Assembly (NCBI RefSeq): GCF_016863435.1
Contig: NZ_BOOW01000018.1
Location: forward strand, 310,001 to 374,000
DNA from: Sinosporangium siamense
GTDB taxonomy: Bacteria; Actinomycetota; Actinomycetes; Streptosporangiales; Streptosporangiaceae
Reading direction: 5' to 3'
Length of the DNA stretch: 64,000 nucleotides
Under the pieces are notes generated by a model. That model was not told the DNA's origin and did not search any database. It saw nothing but the letters and a program-made list of their open reading frames with translations. This document shows positions 15,725-24,607 of this stretch, one piece after another; within the stretch, counting starts at the first letter, position 1; the number at the start of each line of letters is the position of its first letter. The translations under genes and the position numbers were made by a program.

Positions 15725-15741
15725 GTACTCGTAACGTATTG
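15725..15741 (+). promoter_or_regulatory. Shared 17-base motif, copy 1 (upstream of capA-like gene)
   Basis: GTACTCGTAACGTATTG lies 62 bases before the capA-like start and overlaps TTGACA (15739-15744), a good -35. It matches the copy at 16951-16967 at 14 of 17 positions. Proposed binding site of the MocR regulator encoded divergently. Confidence 0.5.
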
Positions 15742-15803
15742 ACAGCGTATGGCTGTCATGGGAACGTCCCGGCTCAAGCACCCTGTCGCGAAAGGAAACG
15801 TAC

Positions 15804-16856
15804 GTGACCCAGCTCATCACCGCCACCGGAGACATCGTGCTCACCAAGTCGCTCAATGAGGTGCCGGCCGATCCCCGCTTCACCGCGCTCCAGGAGATCC
15901 TGCGTGCCTCGCCCTGCGTGCTGTCGAGCGTCGAGCTGCCGTTCTCCGACAAGGGGCACCCCTCCGACCGGCTGCTCAACTTCCGCGCCCGCCCGGAGCT
16001 CGCCGGCGAACTCGCGGCCTTCAACCTCCGCGTCGCCACGCTGGCCAACAACCACAGCTCCGATTACGGATGGAGCGCCCTGGCCGACACGGTGAGCCGT
16101 CTGCGGGCGACCGGGGTGACGCCGATCGGCGCGGGCGAGACCATCGAGTCGGCCCAGGAACCCGCCGTCATCGAGGTCGGCGGCCGATCCGTGGGGATCG
16201 TCGCGTGGTCGTGCCTGCTGCCGCTGGGCATGGCCGCGGGCCCGGCCAAGCCCGGAATCTCGCCGATCCACGTGGAGACCGAGTGGGTGGTGAACGGTGA
16301 GTTCCAACTGGAGGAACCCGGCGTGCCACCGGTCATCCGCACCCGCGTCAGGGAGGAGGACCTGAATCGCGTGCTCAGCCGTGTACGACGGCTGCGGAGC
16401 TCGGTCGACTTCGTCGTGGTCACCCTGCACTGGGGGTTCGGGTTCGGCGCCGCCCGCGCGGAGTACCAGCGGGTCCTCGGCCGTCTTCTCGTGGACGCCG
16501 GCGCCGACGTCGTCCTCGGGCACCACGTCCACGCTCCCCAGGGCGTCGAATCGTACCGGGGCAAGGTCATCGTCTACAGTCCGGGCAATTTCGTGGCCCA
16601 GCAGCCGAGGGGCGGCGTTTCGCCGGAGATCGAGGCCATCTACCGGGCGTTCAGCAAGGACGCGTTCGTCAGCGTCGTGGAGGTGGACGGCGACGGTCCG
16701 CGTGTCTCGCTCGTCCCGATCATGACCAACGACTCGGGGCTGCCCGTCCTGGCCGATTCGGAGAACGCGCGGCGGATCGCCGGACGGATCGCGTACGAGT
16801 CGGCGGAGCTGGACACCAAGGTGTCGTTCGACGGCACGCGGATCCACGTCCACTAG
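15804..16856 (+). CDS. CapA-family metallophosphatase-like protein
   Basis: A 350-residue protein starting at GTG 15804 with AAAGGAAA upstream. It has the CapA/PgsA signatures TGDIVLT at the N terminus, LRVATLANNHSSDYG, VVTLHWGFGFG and VVLGHHVHAPQG with YSPGNFVAQ, which supply the metal and phosphate ligands of the calcineurin-like fold. There is no signal peptide or membrane anchor, unlike poly-gamma-glutamate CapA, so it is probably cytoplasmic. Family members encoded in catabolic loci have no settled activity. The gene shares an upstream motif with the operon that follows 225 bases downstream, so it likely belongs to the same regulon. Confidence 0.88.
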   Translation: MTQLITATGDIVLTKSLNEVPADPRFTALQEILRASPCVLSSVELPFSDKGHPSDRLLNFRARPELAGELAAFNLRVATLANNHSSDYGWSALADTVSRLRATGVTPIGAGETIESAQEPAVIEVGGRSVGIVAWSCLLPLGMAAGPAKPGISPIHVETEWVVNGEFQLEEPGVPPVIRTRVREEDLNRVLSRVRRLRSSVDFVVVTLHWGFGFGAARAEYQRVLGRLLVDAGADVVLGHHVHAPQGVESYRGKVIVYSPGNFVAQQPRGGVSPEIEAIYRAFSKDAFVSVVEVDGDGPRVSLVPIMTNDSGLPVLADSENARRIAGRIAYESAELDTKVSFDGTRIHVH

Positions 16857-16950
16857 TTCATGGGGCGAAATCACAGTCCCCGCATGTGGGTTTCGGGCCC
16901 ACGCCAGGGAACAATCTGCCCGAACCGCTATCCATCACTATCAGCCGTGC

Positions 16951-16967
16951 GTACTCATAACGTTCTG
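16951..16967 (+). promoter_or_regulatory. Shared 17-base motif, copy 2 (upstream of the 18-gene operon)
   Basis: GTACTCATAACGTTCTG differs from the capA copy at three positions. It sits 11 bases before the -35 of the operon promoter, a place that suits an activator. Confidence 0.5.
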
Positions 16968-16978
16968 GTGATGTCATC

Positions 16979-17007
16979 TGGACAGCTTCGCGGTCGCGGG
17001 CTATGTT
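16979..17007 (+). promoter_or_regulatory. Sigma-70-type promoter of the 18-gene operon
   Basis: TGGACA (16979-16984) and TATGTT (17002-17007) are spaced by 17 bases, giving an expected transcript start near 17014 and a leader of about 68 bases before the ATG at 17082. Confidence 0.5.
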
Positions 17008-17081
17008 CGGTCGAAACCAGGGGAATTGGCTGGTCCGAAAAGGATCAGGCGTTCCCCACCTCCCCCTCGATGGGAGCTGTA

Positions 17082-18131
17082 ATGAGCCTCAGGACAGGAA
17101 TCCGAACCACTCCCCGCCTCCTCGCCCTCGGGGCCCTGCTGTCCGGCCTCGTTCTCGCCGGCTGCGCGAGCACGAGCGGTCAGGCGGGCCAAGCCCAGGA
17201 CGCCGCGGACGGCAAGACGGTCGCGCTGGTCACGCCACAGAAGGCAGGCGACAACGGCCCGACGGACAACCTCGTCGCGGGCCTCGACCGGCTAAAGGAA
17301 GCCGGGTACACCACCCGGTTCGTCGCGGCGACCGACCCCTCCTCCCACGAGTCGACGCTGCGCAGTCTCGCCCAGGCCGGGACTTCCGTGATCGTCGTGT
17401 CGTTCTCGGAGTTCATCCAGCCGATCAAGGCTGTGGCGCCGGAGTTCCCCGACACCCGGTTCGTGCACATATACGCGGATCCGTACAAGCCCACGATCCC
17501 CAACGTCCAGACCGTCGTCTTCGATACGAGGGCACCGTCGTACCTCGCAGGAGTCCTGGCCGCGACCGTCTCCAAGACGGGGGTCATCGGGTTCGTGGGG
17601 GGCACCGCCATTCCGCCGCTGTACGCCGACTTCCACGCGTTCGAGGCGGGCGCCAAGGCCACCCGGTCCGACATCTCCATCAAGAGCGCCTACGTAGGCT
17701 CGTTCGGAGACCCGGTCAAGGGACAGCAGATTGCGCAGACCATGTTCAACAACAAGGTCGACGTGATCCTGGCCTACGCCGGCGGCTCCTCACTCGGCGT
17801 CGTGCGCGCCGCCGACCAGGCGGGAGCCCACGTGATCTACGACAACGCCGAGACCCCGGAAACGGCAGGCAGCGTGATAGCCGTCGCGTCCCAGCACTAC
17901 GGGGACACCATGGCGCGCAACGTGCTGACCATCCCCGCCGGGACCTGGAAGGCAGGTGAGATCGTGGCCGGCCTCGCCGAGGACGGTACGTTCCTCAAGC
18001 CGGCCGCGCAACTGGACTCCGTGAAGCAGGGCGCCGCCGAGGTGCGCGCGGCGTTCGAGACCGTGGAGGACGTCAAGACCAAGATTATTAATGGTGCAGT
18101 GGATGTCCCGTTCAACACCGAAGCCGGCTGA
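17082..18131 (+). CDS. BMP-family ABC transporter substrate-binding lipoprotein
   Basis: A 349-residue lipoprotein from ATG 17082, with GGGAG 5 bases before it; the open frame upstream lacks signal features. The signal peptide ends at the lipobox VLAGC, so Cys is lipidated and the protein is anchored outside the membrane. The body follows the BMP/PnrA fold: KTVALVTPQKAGDNGPTDN, then FPDTRFVHIYAD, GVIGFVGGTAIPPLYADFHAF and KVDVILAYAGG. BMP proteins usually bind purine or pyrimidine nucleosides, some bind other heterocycles, and this one could recognise any of these. It is the first gene of the operon and is followed by its ATPase and two permeases. Confidence 0.92.
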   Translation: MSLRTGIRTTPRLLALGALLSGLVLAGCASTSGQAGQAQDAADGKTVALVTPQKAGDNGPTDNLVAGLDRLKEAGYTTRFVAATDPSSHESTLRSLAQAGTSVIVVSFSEFIQPIKAVAPEFPDTRFVHIYADPYKPTIPNVQTVVFDTRAPSYLAGVLAATVSKTGVIGFVGGTAIPPLYADFHAFEAGAKATRSDISIKSAYVGSFGDPVKGQQIAQTMFNNKVDVILAYAGGSSLGVVRAADQAGAHVIYDNAETPETAGSVIAVASQHYGDTMARNVLTIPAGTWKAGEIVAGLAEDGTFLKPAAQLDSVKQGAAEVRAAFETVEDVKTKIINGAVDVPFNTEAG

Positions 18132-18138
18132 GCCCGGC

Positions 18139-19686
18139 ATGATCCCGCGCCGCTCGCCGATCCGCCCGGCGACCCGCGACGGAGCCACGCTGACCTGCGC
18201 CGGCGTGTCCGTCGACTTCGGTGGCTTCCGCGCTCTCAGCGATGTCACGGCCACATTTCCCGCGGGGCAGGTCCATGCGGTGGTCGGCCAGAACGGTGCC
18301 GGCAAGACCACGCTCTCCCGCGTCATGGCCGGGCTGGTCACTCCGGCCGCTGGAACGGTCCAGGTCGGCGACCGCCTGCTGCCCGGCGGGAACGTGAGCG
18401 AGGCCAGGCGGAACGGCGTGGAACTGGTCCACCAGCACTTCGCCCTGCCACCCGACTTCACCGTCGCGGAGTGCTTCGAGCTGTTCAACGGCGAGCAGGG
18501 GACCGTCGGCGCGTTCTCGCGCGCCGGGCTGACGCGCCGGGCGGCGGATCTGCTGGCCGGAGCGGGTGCCGAGGTGGCCCCCGACGCGGTGATCGGCCGC
18601 CTGCCGGTCGAGACCCTGCAGGCGGTCGAGATAGCCCGCGCCCTCGCCTCCTGCCCCAAGGTCCTGATCCTGGACGAGCCGACGGCCGTGCTCCCGCCCC
18701 CGGCGATGCGCGGGCTGTTCGACCGGCTGCGCCGGCTCGCGGCCGACGGAATGTGCGTGATCGTGGTCCTGCATAAGATGCGCGAGGTCTTCGGCGTGGC
18801 CGACACCGCCTGTGCGCTGCGGGCCGGCCGGCTGGTCCTCGAACCCACTCCGATCGGCGAGCTGGACCCGGCCACGCTGTCACGGGCCGTCGTCGGCGAC
18901 GTGACCGTCGAGGCGGCCGGGACCACCCCGGAACCCGCCACTTCGGCTCCGGTCGAACTGGAGGTGCGCGAGCTCGGCGCCCGGTCAGGGGCGCACGACG
19001 CGAGTGCCGCCGATGTCTCGCTGCGCATCCGCCAAGGGGAGATCGTCGGTGTCGCGGGCGTGGAGGGCAACGGCCAGCGCAGCCTCGTCGAGGCGATCGT
19101 CGGCGTGACGGGCGTACGGAGCGGATCGATCGCCATCGGCGGGACCGACGTGTCCGCCGCGCCCGTACGCGAGCGGCGCGCCCGCGGCCTGCGGGTGATC
19201 CCGTTCGAGCGCAACGTGGAAGGAGTCAGCCTGTCCAGCGCCCTGTGGGAGAACCACGCGGCCATGGACGGCGGCCGCGGCGCCTTCCTCATCACGCCGC
19301 AGGCACTGAAACGGCGCTGTCAGGAGGCACTGCGGCGATGGAAGGTGAGCTACCGGTCCGTGGACCAGCAGACCGGCAACCTGTCCGGCGGCAACGTGCA
19401 GAAGACCATCCTGGCTCGCGAGATCACCGATGGCCTCCGGGTCCTCGTCGCGGCACACCCGACGCGCGGGCTGGACATCGCGGCGGCCTCGGACGTCAGA
19501 GGGGCACTGGTCCGCGCGGCGGAGGCGGGGGCGGCGGTGCTGGTGGTGAGCGCCGATCTGGAGGAGATGTTCGAGGTCTGCCATCGCGTGCTCGTCATGC
19601 TCGGCGGGCGGGTGGTCGCCACGTTCGAGCGGCCCTTCGACGCCGAGCCGGTGGGGGCGGCCATGGTGGGGGGAGGCGGCGGATGA
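18139..19686 (+). CDS. ABC transporter ATPase, BMP/nucleoside type (two tandem domains)
   Basis: A 515-residue protein from ATG 18139, 7 bases after the binding-protein stop. It has two nucleotide-binding domains, as in sugar and nucleoside importers. Domain 1 has Walker A GQNGAGKTT at 50-58, and Walker B LILDEPTAVL, but its signature region reads RLPVETLQAVEIARAL, a weakened form. Domain 2 lacks a normal Walker A (GVEGNGQRSL) yet keeps LSGGNVQKTILAREI. One degenerate P-loop in the second half is usual in this class. It powers import through the two following permeases. Its TGA overlaps the next ATG by 4 bases. Confidence 0.92.
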   Translation: MIPRRSPIRPATRDGATLTCAGVSVDFGGFRALSDVTATFPAGQVHAVVGQNGAGKTTLSRVMAGLVTPAAGTVQVGDRLLPGGNVSEARRNGVELVHQHFALPPDFTVAECFELFNGEQGTVGAFSRAGLTRRAADLLAGAGAEVAPDAVIGRLPVETLQAVEIARALASCPKVLILDEPTAVLPPPAMRGLFDRLRRLAADGMCVIVVLHKMREVFGVADTACALRAGRLVLEPTPIGELDPATLSRAVVGDVTVEAAGTTPEPATSAPVELEVRELGARSGAHDASAADVSLRIRQGEIVGVAGVEGNGQRSLVEAIVGVTGVRSGSIAIGGTDVSAAPVRERRARGLRVIPFERNVEGVSLSSALWENHAAMDGGRGAFLITPQALKRRCQEALRRWKVSYRSVDQQTGNLSGGNVQKTILAREITDGLRVLVAAHPTRGLDIAAASDVRGALVRAAEAGAAVLVVSADLEEMFEVCHRVLVMLGGRVVATFERPFDAEPVGAAMVGGGGG

Positions 19687-20801
19687 GACGTCTGCTCGGA
19701 GACGGGCGCGTAGCCGAGGCCGTCCGCCCGATCGTGGTGGTGGCACTGTCGCTCCTGCTGGCCGTCGGCGTGTTCGGCCTGTCCGGCTACCCCGTGGCGG
19801 GAATCGTCGGCGGGGCCGTCGAGGGGAGCGTGGGCTCCGCCGCCGCTTGGACGCAAACCCTGCGGTGGGCCATCCCCCTGCTCATCATCGCGCTGGGCGT
19901 CGGTATCACCTTCCAGGCCGGCTACTTCAACGTCGGCGCCCAGGGCCAGATGTACGCCGGCGCGATCGGCGCCCTGGCGGTCGGCCTGGCACTGCGGGAC
20001 GGCCCCGCCATCGTGGTGGTCCCGCTCGCGCTCGCCACGGGCGTCGCCCTGGGAGCGCTGTGGGCCCTCGTGCCCGGGGTGCTGCGCACCCGGCTGGGCG
20101 CCGACGAGGTGGTGACCAGCCTGATGATGAACTTCATCGCGGTCCTGCTGCTGGAATGGATCTGTGTCGGCCCGCTGAAGAACCAGGACGGATCCGGTCA
20201 GGCGGCCACGACGGACATGCTTCCCGCCGCGTTCCGGATCAGCGACGGCAGCGGCGTGTCCCCGCTCATGCTCGGCATCTGCGCCGTGCTGGTGATCGCG
20301 GCCGTGGCCCTGCGCAGTCGTACCCGTATGGGGCTGGAGATCCGGATTGTGGGCCGCAATCCCGTGATGGCGGAGTGGATGGGCATCCGGTCCTCACGGG
20401 TTGGGCTGCTGGTGTTCGGGCTGGGCGGCGCGACGGCCGGCCTGGCCGGCGCGGTCGAGGTCTTCGGCCCGCTGGGCAGCCTGCGCGCGGGCTTCTCGCC
20501 GCAGATGGGGTTCATGGCCGTGATCGTCGCGCTGGTCGCCGCACTCGGCCCGGTGCGCACGCTCGTGGCGGCCCTGTTCTTCGGCGCCCTGCGGGCGGCG
20601 ACGCTGTACCTGCCCGTGGTGAACGACCTGCCGTTGGCGGGGTTGGACATGCTCAACGGCATGGTGGCGCTCTGGATCACCGTGTCGGCGGTTCCCGTGA
20701 TTCTGGCCCGGCGGGCTGCCCGCCGTACCCAGGGCGCCGCGACCGTGGCCGCGCCGGTCGAGAAGCCGGTCGAGAAGGAGGCGGTGGGCGAGCATGGGTG
20801 A
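19683..20801 (+). CDS. ABC transporter permease, BMP/nucleoside type (first)
   Basis: A 372-residue integral membrane protein of the branched-chain/nucleoside permease fold. ATG 19683 overlaps the ATPase stop. After an N-terminal helix it shows ITFQAGYFNVGAQGQMYAGA, the conserved permease motif of this class, then GALWALVPGVLRTRLGADEV (coupling region with EVVTSLMMN), LRSRTRMGLEIRIVGRNP and QMGFMAVIVALVAALGP. It ends with a charged cytoplasmic tail. It pairs with the second permease to form the channel. Confidence 0.92.
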   Translation: MRRLLGDGRVAEAVRPIVVVALSLLLAVGVFGLSGYPVAGIVGGAVEGSVGSAAAWTQTLRWAIPLLIIALGVGITFQAGYFNVGAQGQMYAGAIGALAVGLALRDGPAIVVVPLALATGVALGALWALVPGVLRTRLGADEVVTSLMMNFIAVLLLEWICVGPLKNQDGSGQAATTDMLPAAFRISDGSGVSPLMLGICAVLVIAAVALRSRTRMGLEIRIVGRNPVMAEWMGIRSSRVGLLVFGLGGATAGLAGAVEVFGPLGSLRAGFSPQMGFMAVIVALVAALGPVRTLVAALFFGALRAATLYLPVVNDLPLAGLDMLNGMVALWITVSAVPVILARRAARRTQGAATVAAPVEKPVEKEAVGEHG

Positions 20802-21699
20802 CTTCCTCGTGACATGCCTGCAGGCCGCGACGCCCATCTGGCTCGCCGCGCTGGCCGGTATGTACGCCCAGCGTGCGGGCGTCGTCCATCTTGGGCTGGA
20901 AGGGCTCCTGGTGAGCGGGGCGTTCGCCGCCACCGCCACCGCGGTCGGCACCGGCTCGATCGTGCTCGCGCTGGCCGCCGCCGTCGCCGTGAACCTGGTC
21001 CTGTCCGCGCTCTTTTGGGTACTGACCACCTACTTCAAGGCCAACGTGATGATCGTCGGCCTGGGCCTGTCGCTGACTGCCGCCGGCGCCACGGGATACG
21101 CCCTCGTCGTCGTGTTCGGCTCCGAGGCGGCCATCCGGTCGCCGATCGGGCTGCCCCGGCCGTTCGACGGGCTCTCCGGCCCACTGGCGCCGCTGGGCGA
21201 TCTGTCGATCGTGACGTTCGCGGCCGTCGTCTTGTCGTGGTTCGCATGGTGGTCGATCCGGCGTACGCGGGCGGGGCTGCGGCTGAGCGCCTGCGGCAGC
21301 GACCCGTTCGCGGCCAAGAGCGCGGGCGTGCCGGTGGAGCGCTACCGGCTGGCGGCCCTGCTGATCGGCGGGTTCCTGTGCGCGCTGGCGGGGGCCGAGT
21401 TGTCGCTGGCACAGGTGCAGTCGTTCTCCGACGGCATCTCCCAAGGGCGCGGATACCTCGCCTTCGCGGCGGTGCTGCTCGGGGGAGTGGCTCCTGTGGG
21501 AGTTTCGGTGGCCTCGCTGTTCTTCGGGCTCGCGGCTGCCCTCGGAATCCAGTCGCAGGTCGATTTCAACGACGCGCTGCCGCCCCAGTTCGTGCTGATG
21601 GCGCCGTACGTGGTGACCATCGTCGCCATTTCGGTGACCGCGCTGGCCAACCGGCGCCGCGGCAGGCAGCAGACAGTGATCATGGAGCGAACGCTATGA
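20794..21699 (+). CDS. ABC transporter permease, BMP/nucleoside type (second)
   Basis: A 301-residue membrane protein, shorter than its partner, starting at ATG 20794 and overlapping the first permease by 8 bases. It carries YAQRAGVVHLGLEGLLVSGA, YFKANVMIVGLGLSLTAAG and RGYLAFAAVLLGGVAPVGVS, the second-permease signatures of BMP-type importers. Gene order (binding protein, ATPase, large permease, small permease) is standard, so the importer is complete. Its stop overlaps the start of the Tm-1-like gene by 4 bases, which ties that protein to uptake. Confidence 0.92.
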   Translation: MGDFLVTCLQAATPIWLAALAGMYAQRAGVVHLGLEGLLVSGAFAATATAVGTGSIVLALAAAVAVNLVLSALFWVLTTYFKANVMIVGLGLSLTAAGATGYALVVVFGSEAAIRSPIGLPRPFDGLSGPLAPLGDLSIVTFAAVVLSWFAWWSIRRTRAGLRLSACGSDPFAAKSAGVPVERYRLAALLIGGFLCALAGAELSLAQVQSFSDGISQGRGYLAFAAVLLGGVAPVGVSVASLFFGLAAALGIQSQVDFNDALPPQFVLMAPYVVTIVAISVTALANRRRGRQQTVIMERTL

Positions 21700-22931
21700 C
21701 GTACGTGGTTCTGGCCGGGGCGCTGGACACCAAGGCCGAGGAGTACGCCTTCGTCAGGGACCTGCTGACCGGGGCGGGGCTGCGGCCGTTGCTGATCGAC
21801 ACCGGCATCAGGGGTACGGCAGGGATCGCGCCCGACATCACGCGGCAGGAGGTGGCGCGTGCCGCCGGGCACACCCTGGAAGAGGTCGCCCGGTTGCCGG
21901 ACCGCGCGACGGCGCTGACGGCCATGGCCACCGGGCTACTCGGCGTCGTGCGTTCCCTGCACGAGGCAGGAGACGTGCGGGCCGCCTTCGGCATGGGGGG
22001 CTCGGGAGCGCTGAGCGTCCTGGCCCCCGCCTTCCGGTCCCTGCCACTGGGGACGCCGAAGCTGATCGTGACCACGATGGCGTCCTCCGACACCAGGCCA
22101 TACGTGCGGGAGAGCGACCTGCTGCTCGTGCCCTCGGTCGTGGACATCGCCGGCCTCAACACCTTGAGCAGGTTTGTTCTGGAACGTGCCACCGCCGTGC
22201 TGGCCGCGCAACTGCGGCACCAGATACGCCGTGACGGTGGCGCGCCCATGGTGGCCGCCAGCATGTTCGGAGTGACCACCACCGGCGTGACGGCGGCGTG
22301 CAGGTTGCTGGAGTCGCGCGGCCTGGACGTGCTGGTCTTCCACGCCAACGGCCTCGGCGGCAGATCCCTGGAGTCGCTGGCCGGCCAGGGCTGGCTCAGC
22401 GCCGTATTGGACCTGACCACGACGGAGCTGGCCGACGACATGCTCGGCGGGGTGGCGAGCGCGGGACCCGGCCGCCTCACGGCCGCCGGGCGGGCGGGCA
22501 TCCCTCAGGTGGTGTCCTTCGGCGCGCTGGACATCGTGAACTTCGGCGCTCCCGACTCGATCCCCGAACAGTATCGGAACAGACGGCTGTACCGGCATAA
22601 CACCACCGCGACACTGATGCGGACCACGCCGGATGAGGCCGCGGCTCTCGGTGCGCGCCTGGGCGAGCGGCTCGCCGCGGCGCGCGGACCGGTCACGCTC
22701 CTGCTCCCCTCAGGCGGTCTGTCGGCCCTTTCCGAGCTCGGTGGGCCGTTCTCCTGGCCGGAGGCCGATGCGACGCTGGAGGCGGCGGCGGTTGAGCACG
22801 CCGGCCCCGGCGTCGCCGTACGCAGGAGCGCCGCGCCGGTGAACTCGGCGGCGTTCGGCGAGCAGGCAGCCATGCTGCTGCTCGACCATCTTCACACATT
22901 GATCCCAGAACGTATTGCAAACACTCACTAG
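21696..22931 (+). CDS. Tm-1-like ATP-binding protein (UPF0261)
   Basis: A 411-residue protein starting at ATG 21696 within the permease stop. It opens TYVVLAGALDTKAEEYAFVR, the hallmark of UPF0261, and contains FGMGGSGALSVLAPAFR and VTTMASSDTRPYV, a glycine-rich nucleotide-binding region. The bulk is a two-lobe cytoplasmic protein. UPF0261 is homologous to the N-terminal half of tomato Tm-1, the inhibitor of tobamovirus RNA replication; the C-terminal half of Tm-1 is a TIM barrel like the product at 25136. The bacterial function is not established. Placement right after the importer suggests action on the imported compound. A 77-base gap with an inverted repeat separates it from the GMC gene. 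Confidence 0.9.
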   Translation: MTYVVLAGALDTKAEEYAFVRDLLTGAGLRPLLIDTGIRGTAGIAPDITRQEVARAAGHTLEEVARLPDRATALTAMATGLLGVVRSLHEAGDVRAAFGMGGSGALSVLAPAFRSLPLGTPKLIVTTMASSDTRPYVRESDLLLVPSVVDIAGLNTLSRFVLERATAVLAAQLRHQIRRDGGAPMVAASMFGVTTTGVTAACRLLESRGLDVLVFHANGLGGRSLESLAGQGWLSAVLDLTTTELADDMLGGVASAGPGRLTAAGRAGIPQVVSFGALDIVNFGAPDSIPEQYRNRRLYRHNTTATLMRTTPDEAAALGARLGERLAAARGPVTLLLPSGGLSALSELGGPFSWPEADATLEAAAVEHAGPGVAVRRSAAPVNSAAFGEQAAMLLLDHLHTLIPERIANTH

Positions 22932-22959
22932 ACAGTATCGGTACGGTGAGATACGGTCT
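22930..22959 (+). promoter_or_regulatory. Inverted repeat in the gap before the GMC oxidoreductase gene
   Basis: AGACAGTATC and GATACGGTCT pair at 9 of 10 positions around a 10-base loop, beginning at the stop codon of the Tm-1-like gene. It could attenuate transcription, stabilise the upstream mRNA or act as an operator. No T run follows. Confidence 0.4.
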
Positions 22960-23008
22960 GACAGTGCCGAATCCCCCTCCACCGACGAGATCGAGAAAGG
23001 AGCCGGAC

Positions 23009-24607
23009 ATGCACGCAGCGTGCGATGTCCTGATCGTGGGAGCCGGACCATCGGGCGCCGTGGCCGCACAGGAGTTCGCGCGCAGCGGCATGCGGGTGAT
23101 CTGCCTGGAGCAGGGCGACTGGCCCGACTACAGCCGGGCCCGGCACGGCCATCCGGACTACGAGCTGGTGTCACGCAAACACTGGGCGTGGAACCCGAAC
23201 GACCGGCGCGGCGTCGGCGACTACGCGGTCGACGACACTGAATCCGACATCTCCGCCCTGATGTACAACGGCGTGGGCGGCAGCACCGTCCTGTACGCCG
23301 CCCAGTGGGAACGCTTCCAGCCGTCGGACTTCCGCACCCATACCCTCGACGGCGTCGGCGACGACTGGCCCTTCGACTACTGGGACCTGGAGCCGTACTA
23401 CGAGGAGGTCGAGCGCCAGTTCGCCGTGAGCGGCCTGGCGGGAGACCCCGCGCTGCCGCCCGCGAAGGCGCCGCCGCTGCCGCCCGTCCCGCTCAACAAG
23501 GTAGGGCGGCGCGGGGCCGAGGCACTCAACCGGCTCGGCTGGCACTGGTGGCCGGGCACCAACGCGATCGCCACCGCCGACTACGGCCCGCTGCGCGCCT
23601 GCGACCAGCGGGCGGCTTGCCCCTTCGGCTGTCCGACCGGTGCCAAGGCGTCGGTGGACCGCACCCACTGGCGGCCCCTCCTCGGCAAGGGCGTACGCCT
23701 GGTGGTCCGCGCGAGCGTCGAACAGGTTTTGCTCGATGAGCGCGGCCGGGCCGGCGGCGTGGTCTACGCCGATGAGAACGGCGTCCGGCACCGGATCGAG
23801 GCAGGCGTCGTCGTGCTCTGCGCGAACGCCCTGGGCACCCCGCGCATCCTGTTCAACTCGGCCGACGGCTCCGGCATCGCGAACTCCAGCGGGATGGTGG
23901 GCCGGCGGCTGATGACCCACCCGTTCGGCAATGCCATCGGCATCTTCGACGAAGACCTCGAATCATGGCGCGGTCCGATCGGCCAGTATCTGCACTCGCT
24001 GCAGTTCTACGAGACCGACCGCTCCAGAGGGTTCGTCCGAGGCGCCAAATGGAATCTCATCCCCTCGGGCGCGCCGCTGTCGATGATGCTGACCACGACG
24101 TGGGGCGACGAGCCGATCTGGGGAGAGTCGTTCACGAGGCTGCTGCGCGAGCGGCTGGGCCGCTCTGTCATCTGGGGCGTCATCTGCGAGGACCTTCCCG
24201 ACCCCGACAACCGGGTCACGCTGAACGACCGGCCGGACGAGCACGGCATACCGGGGGTGAGCCTCCACTACCGCGTCTCCGACAACACCAGGGCGATGAT
24301 GCACTGGCACATCGACCGTGTGTCCGAGGTGCTCGACGTCATGGGGGCCAAGCAGAAGATCCTCAACCCGATCATCCCGGGCATCGGCTGGCACCTGATG
24401 GGCACGGCGGTCATGGGCCGCGACCCCGACAGCAGCGTGGTCGCCCCGGACGGGCAGTGTCACGACGTACCCAACCTGTACGTCTTCGACAGCTCGATCT
24501 TCCCCACCTCATCCGGCACCAACCCGGTCGCGACCATCGCGGCGAACGCACTGCGCTGCGCAAGATCGCTGGTCGCGCGCCGGCGCGAGCTGGAGGTGGC
24601 GTCATGA
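23009..24607 (+). CDS. GMC-family FAD oxidoreductase (large subunit)
   Basis: A 532-residue flavoprotein from ATG 23009, with GAAAGGAG 6 bases upstream. The FAD-binding Rossmann motif is VLIVGAGPSGAVAAQEFA at the N terminus. A cysteine-rich CDQRAACPFGCPTGAK typical of the gluconate 2-dehydrogenase/fructose dehydrogenase branch lies near residue 200. The C-terminal GMC signature includes WHLMGTAVMG, with the active-site His, and FDSSIFPTSSGTNPVATIAA. It should oxidise an alcohol, often on a sugar or polyol. No signal peptide is seen, so it is probably cytoplasmic or carried by its small partner. The next gene starts within its stop codon and encodes that partner. Confidence 0.9.
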   Translation: MHAACDVLIVGAGPSGAVAAQEFARSGMRVICLEQGDWPDYSRARHGHPDYELVSRKHWAWNPNDRRGVGDYAVDDTESDISALMYNGVGGSTVLYAAQWERFQPSDFRTHTLDGVGDDWPFDYWDLEPYYEEVERQFAVSGLAGDPALPPAKAPPLPPVPLNKVGRRGAEALNRLGWHWWPGTNAIATADYGPLRACDQRAACPFGCPTGAKASVDRTHWRPLLGKGVRLVVRASVEQVLLDERGRAGGVVYADENGVRHRIEAGVVVLCANALGTPRILFNSADGSGIANSSGMVGRRLMTHPFGNAIGIFDEDLESWRGPIGQYLHSLQFYETDRSRGFVRGAKWNLIPSGAPLSMMLTTTWGDEPIWGESFTRLLRERLGRSVIWGVICEDLPDPDNRVTLNDRPDEHGIPGVSLHYRVSDNTRAMMHWHIDRVSEVLDVMGAKQKILNPIIPGIGWHLMGTAVMGRDPDSSVVAPDGQCHDVPNLYVFDSSIFPTSSGTNPVATIAANALRCARSLVARRRELEVAS

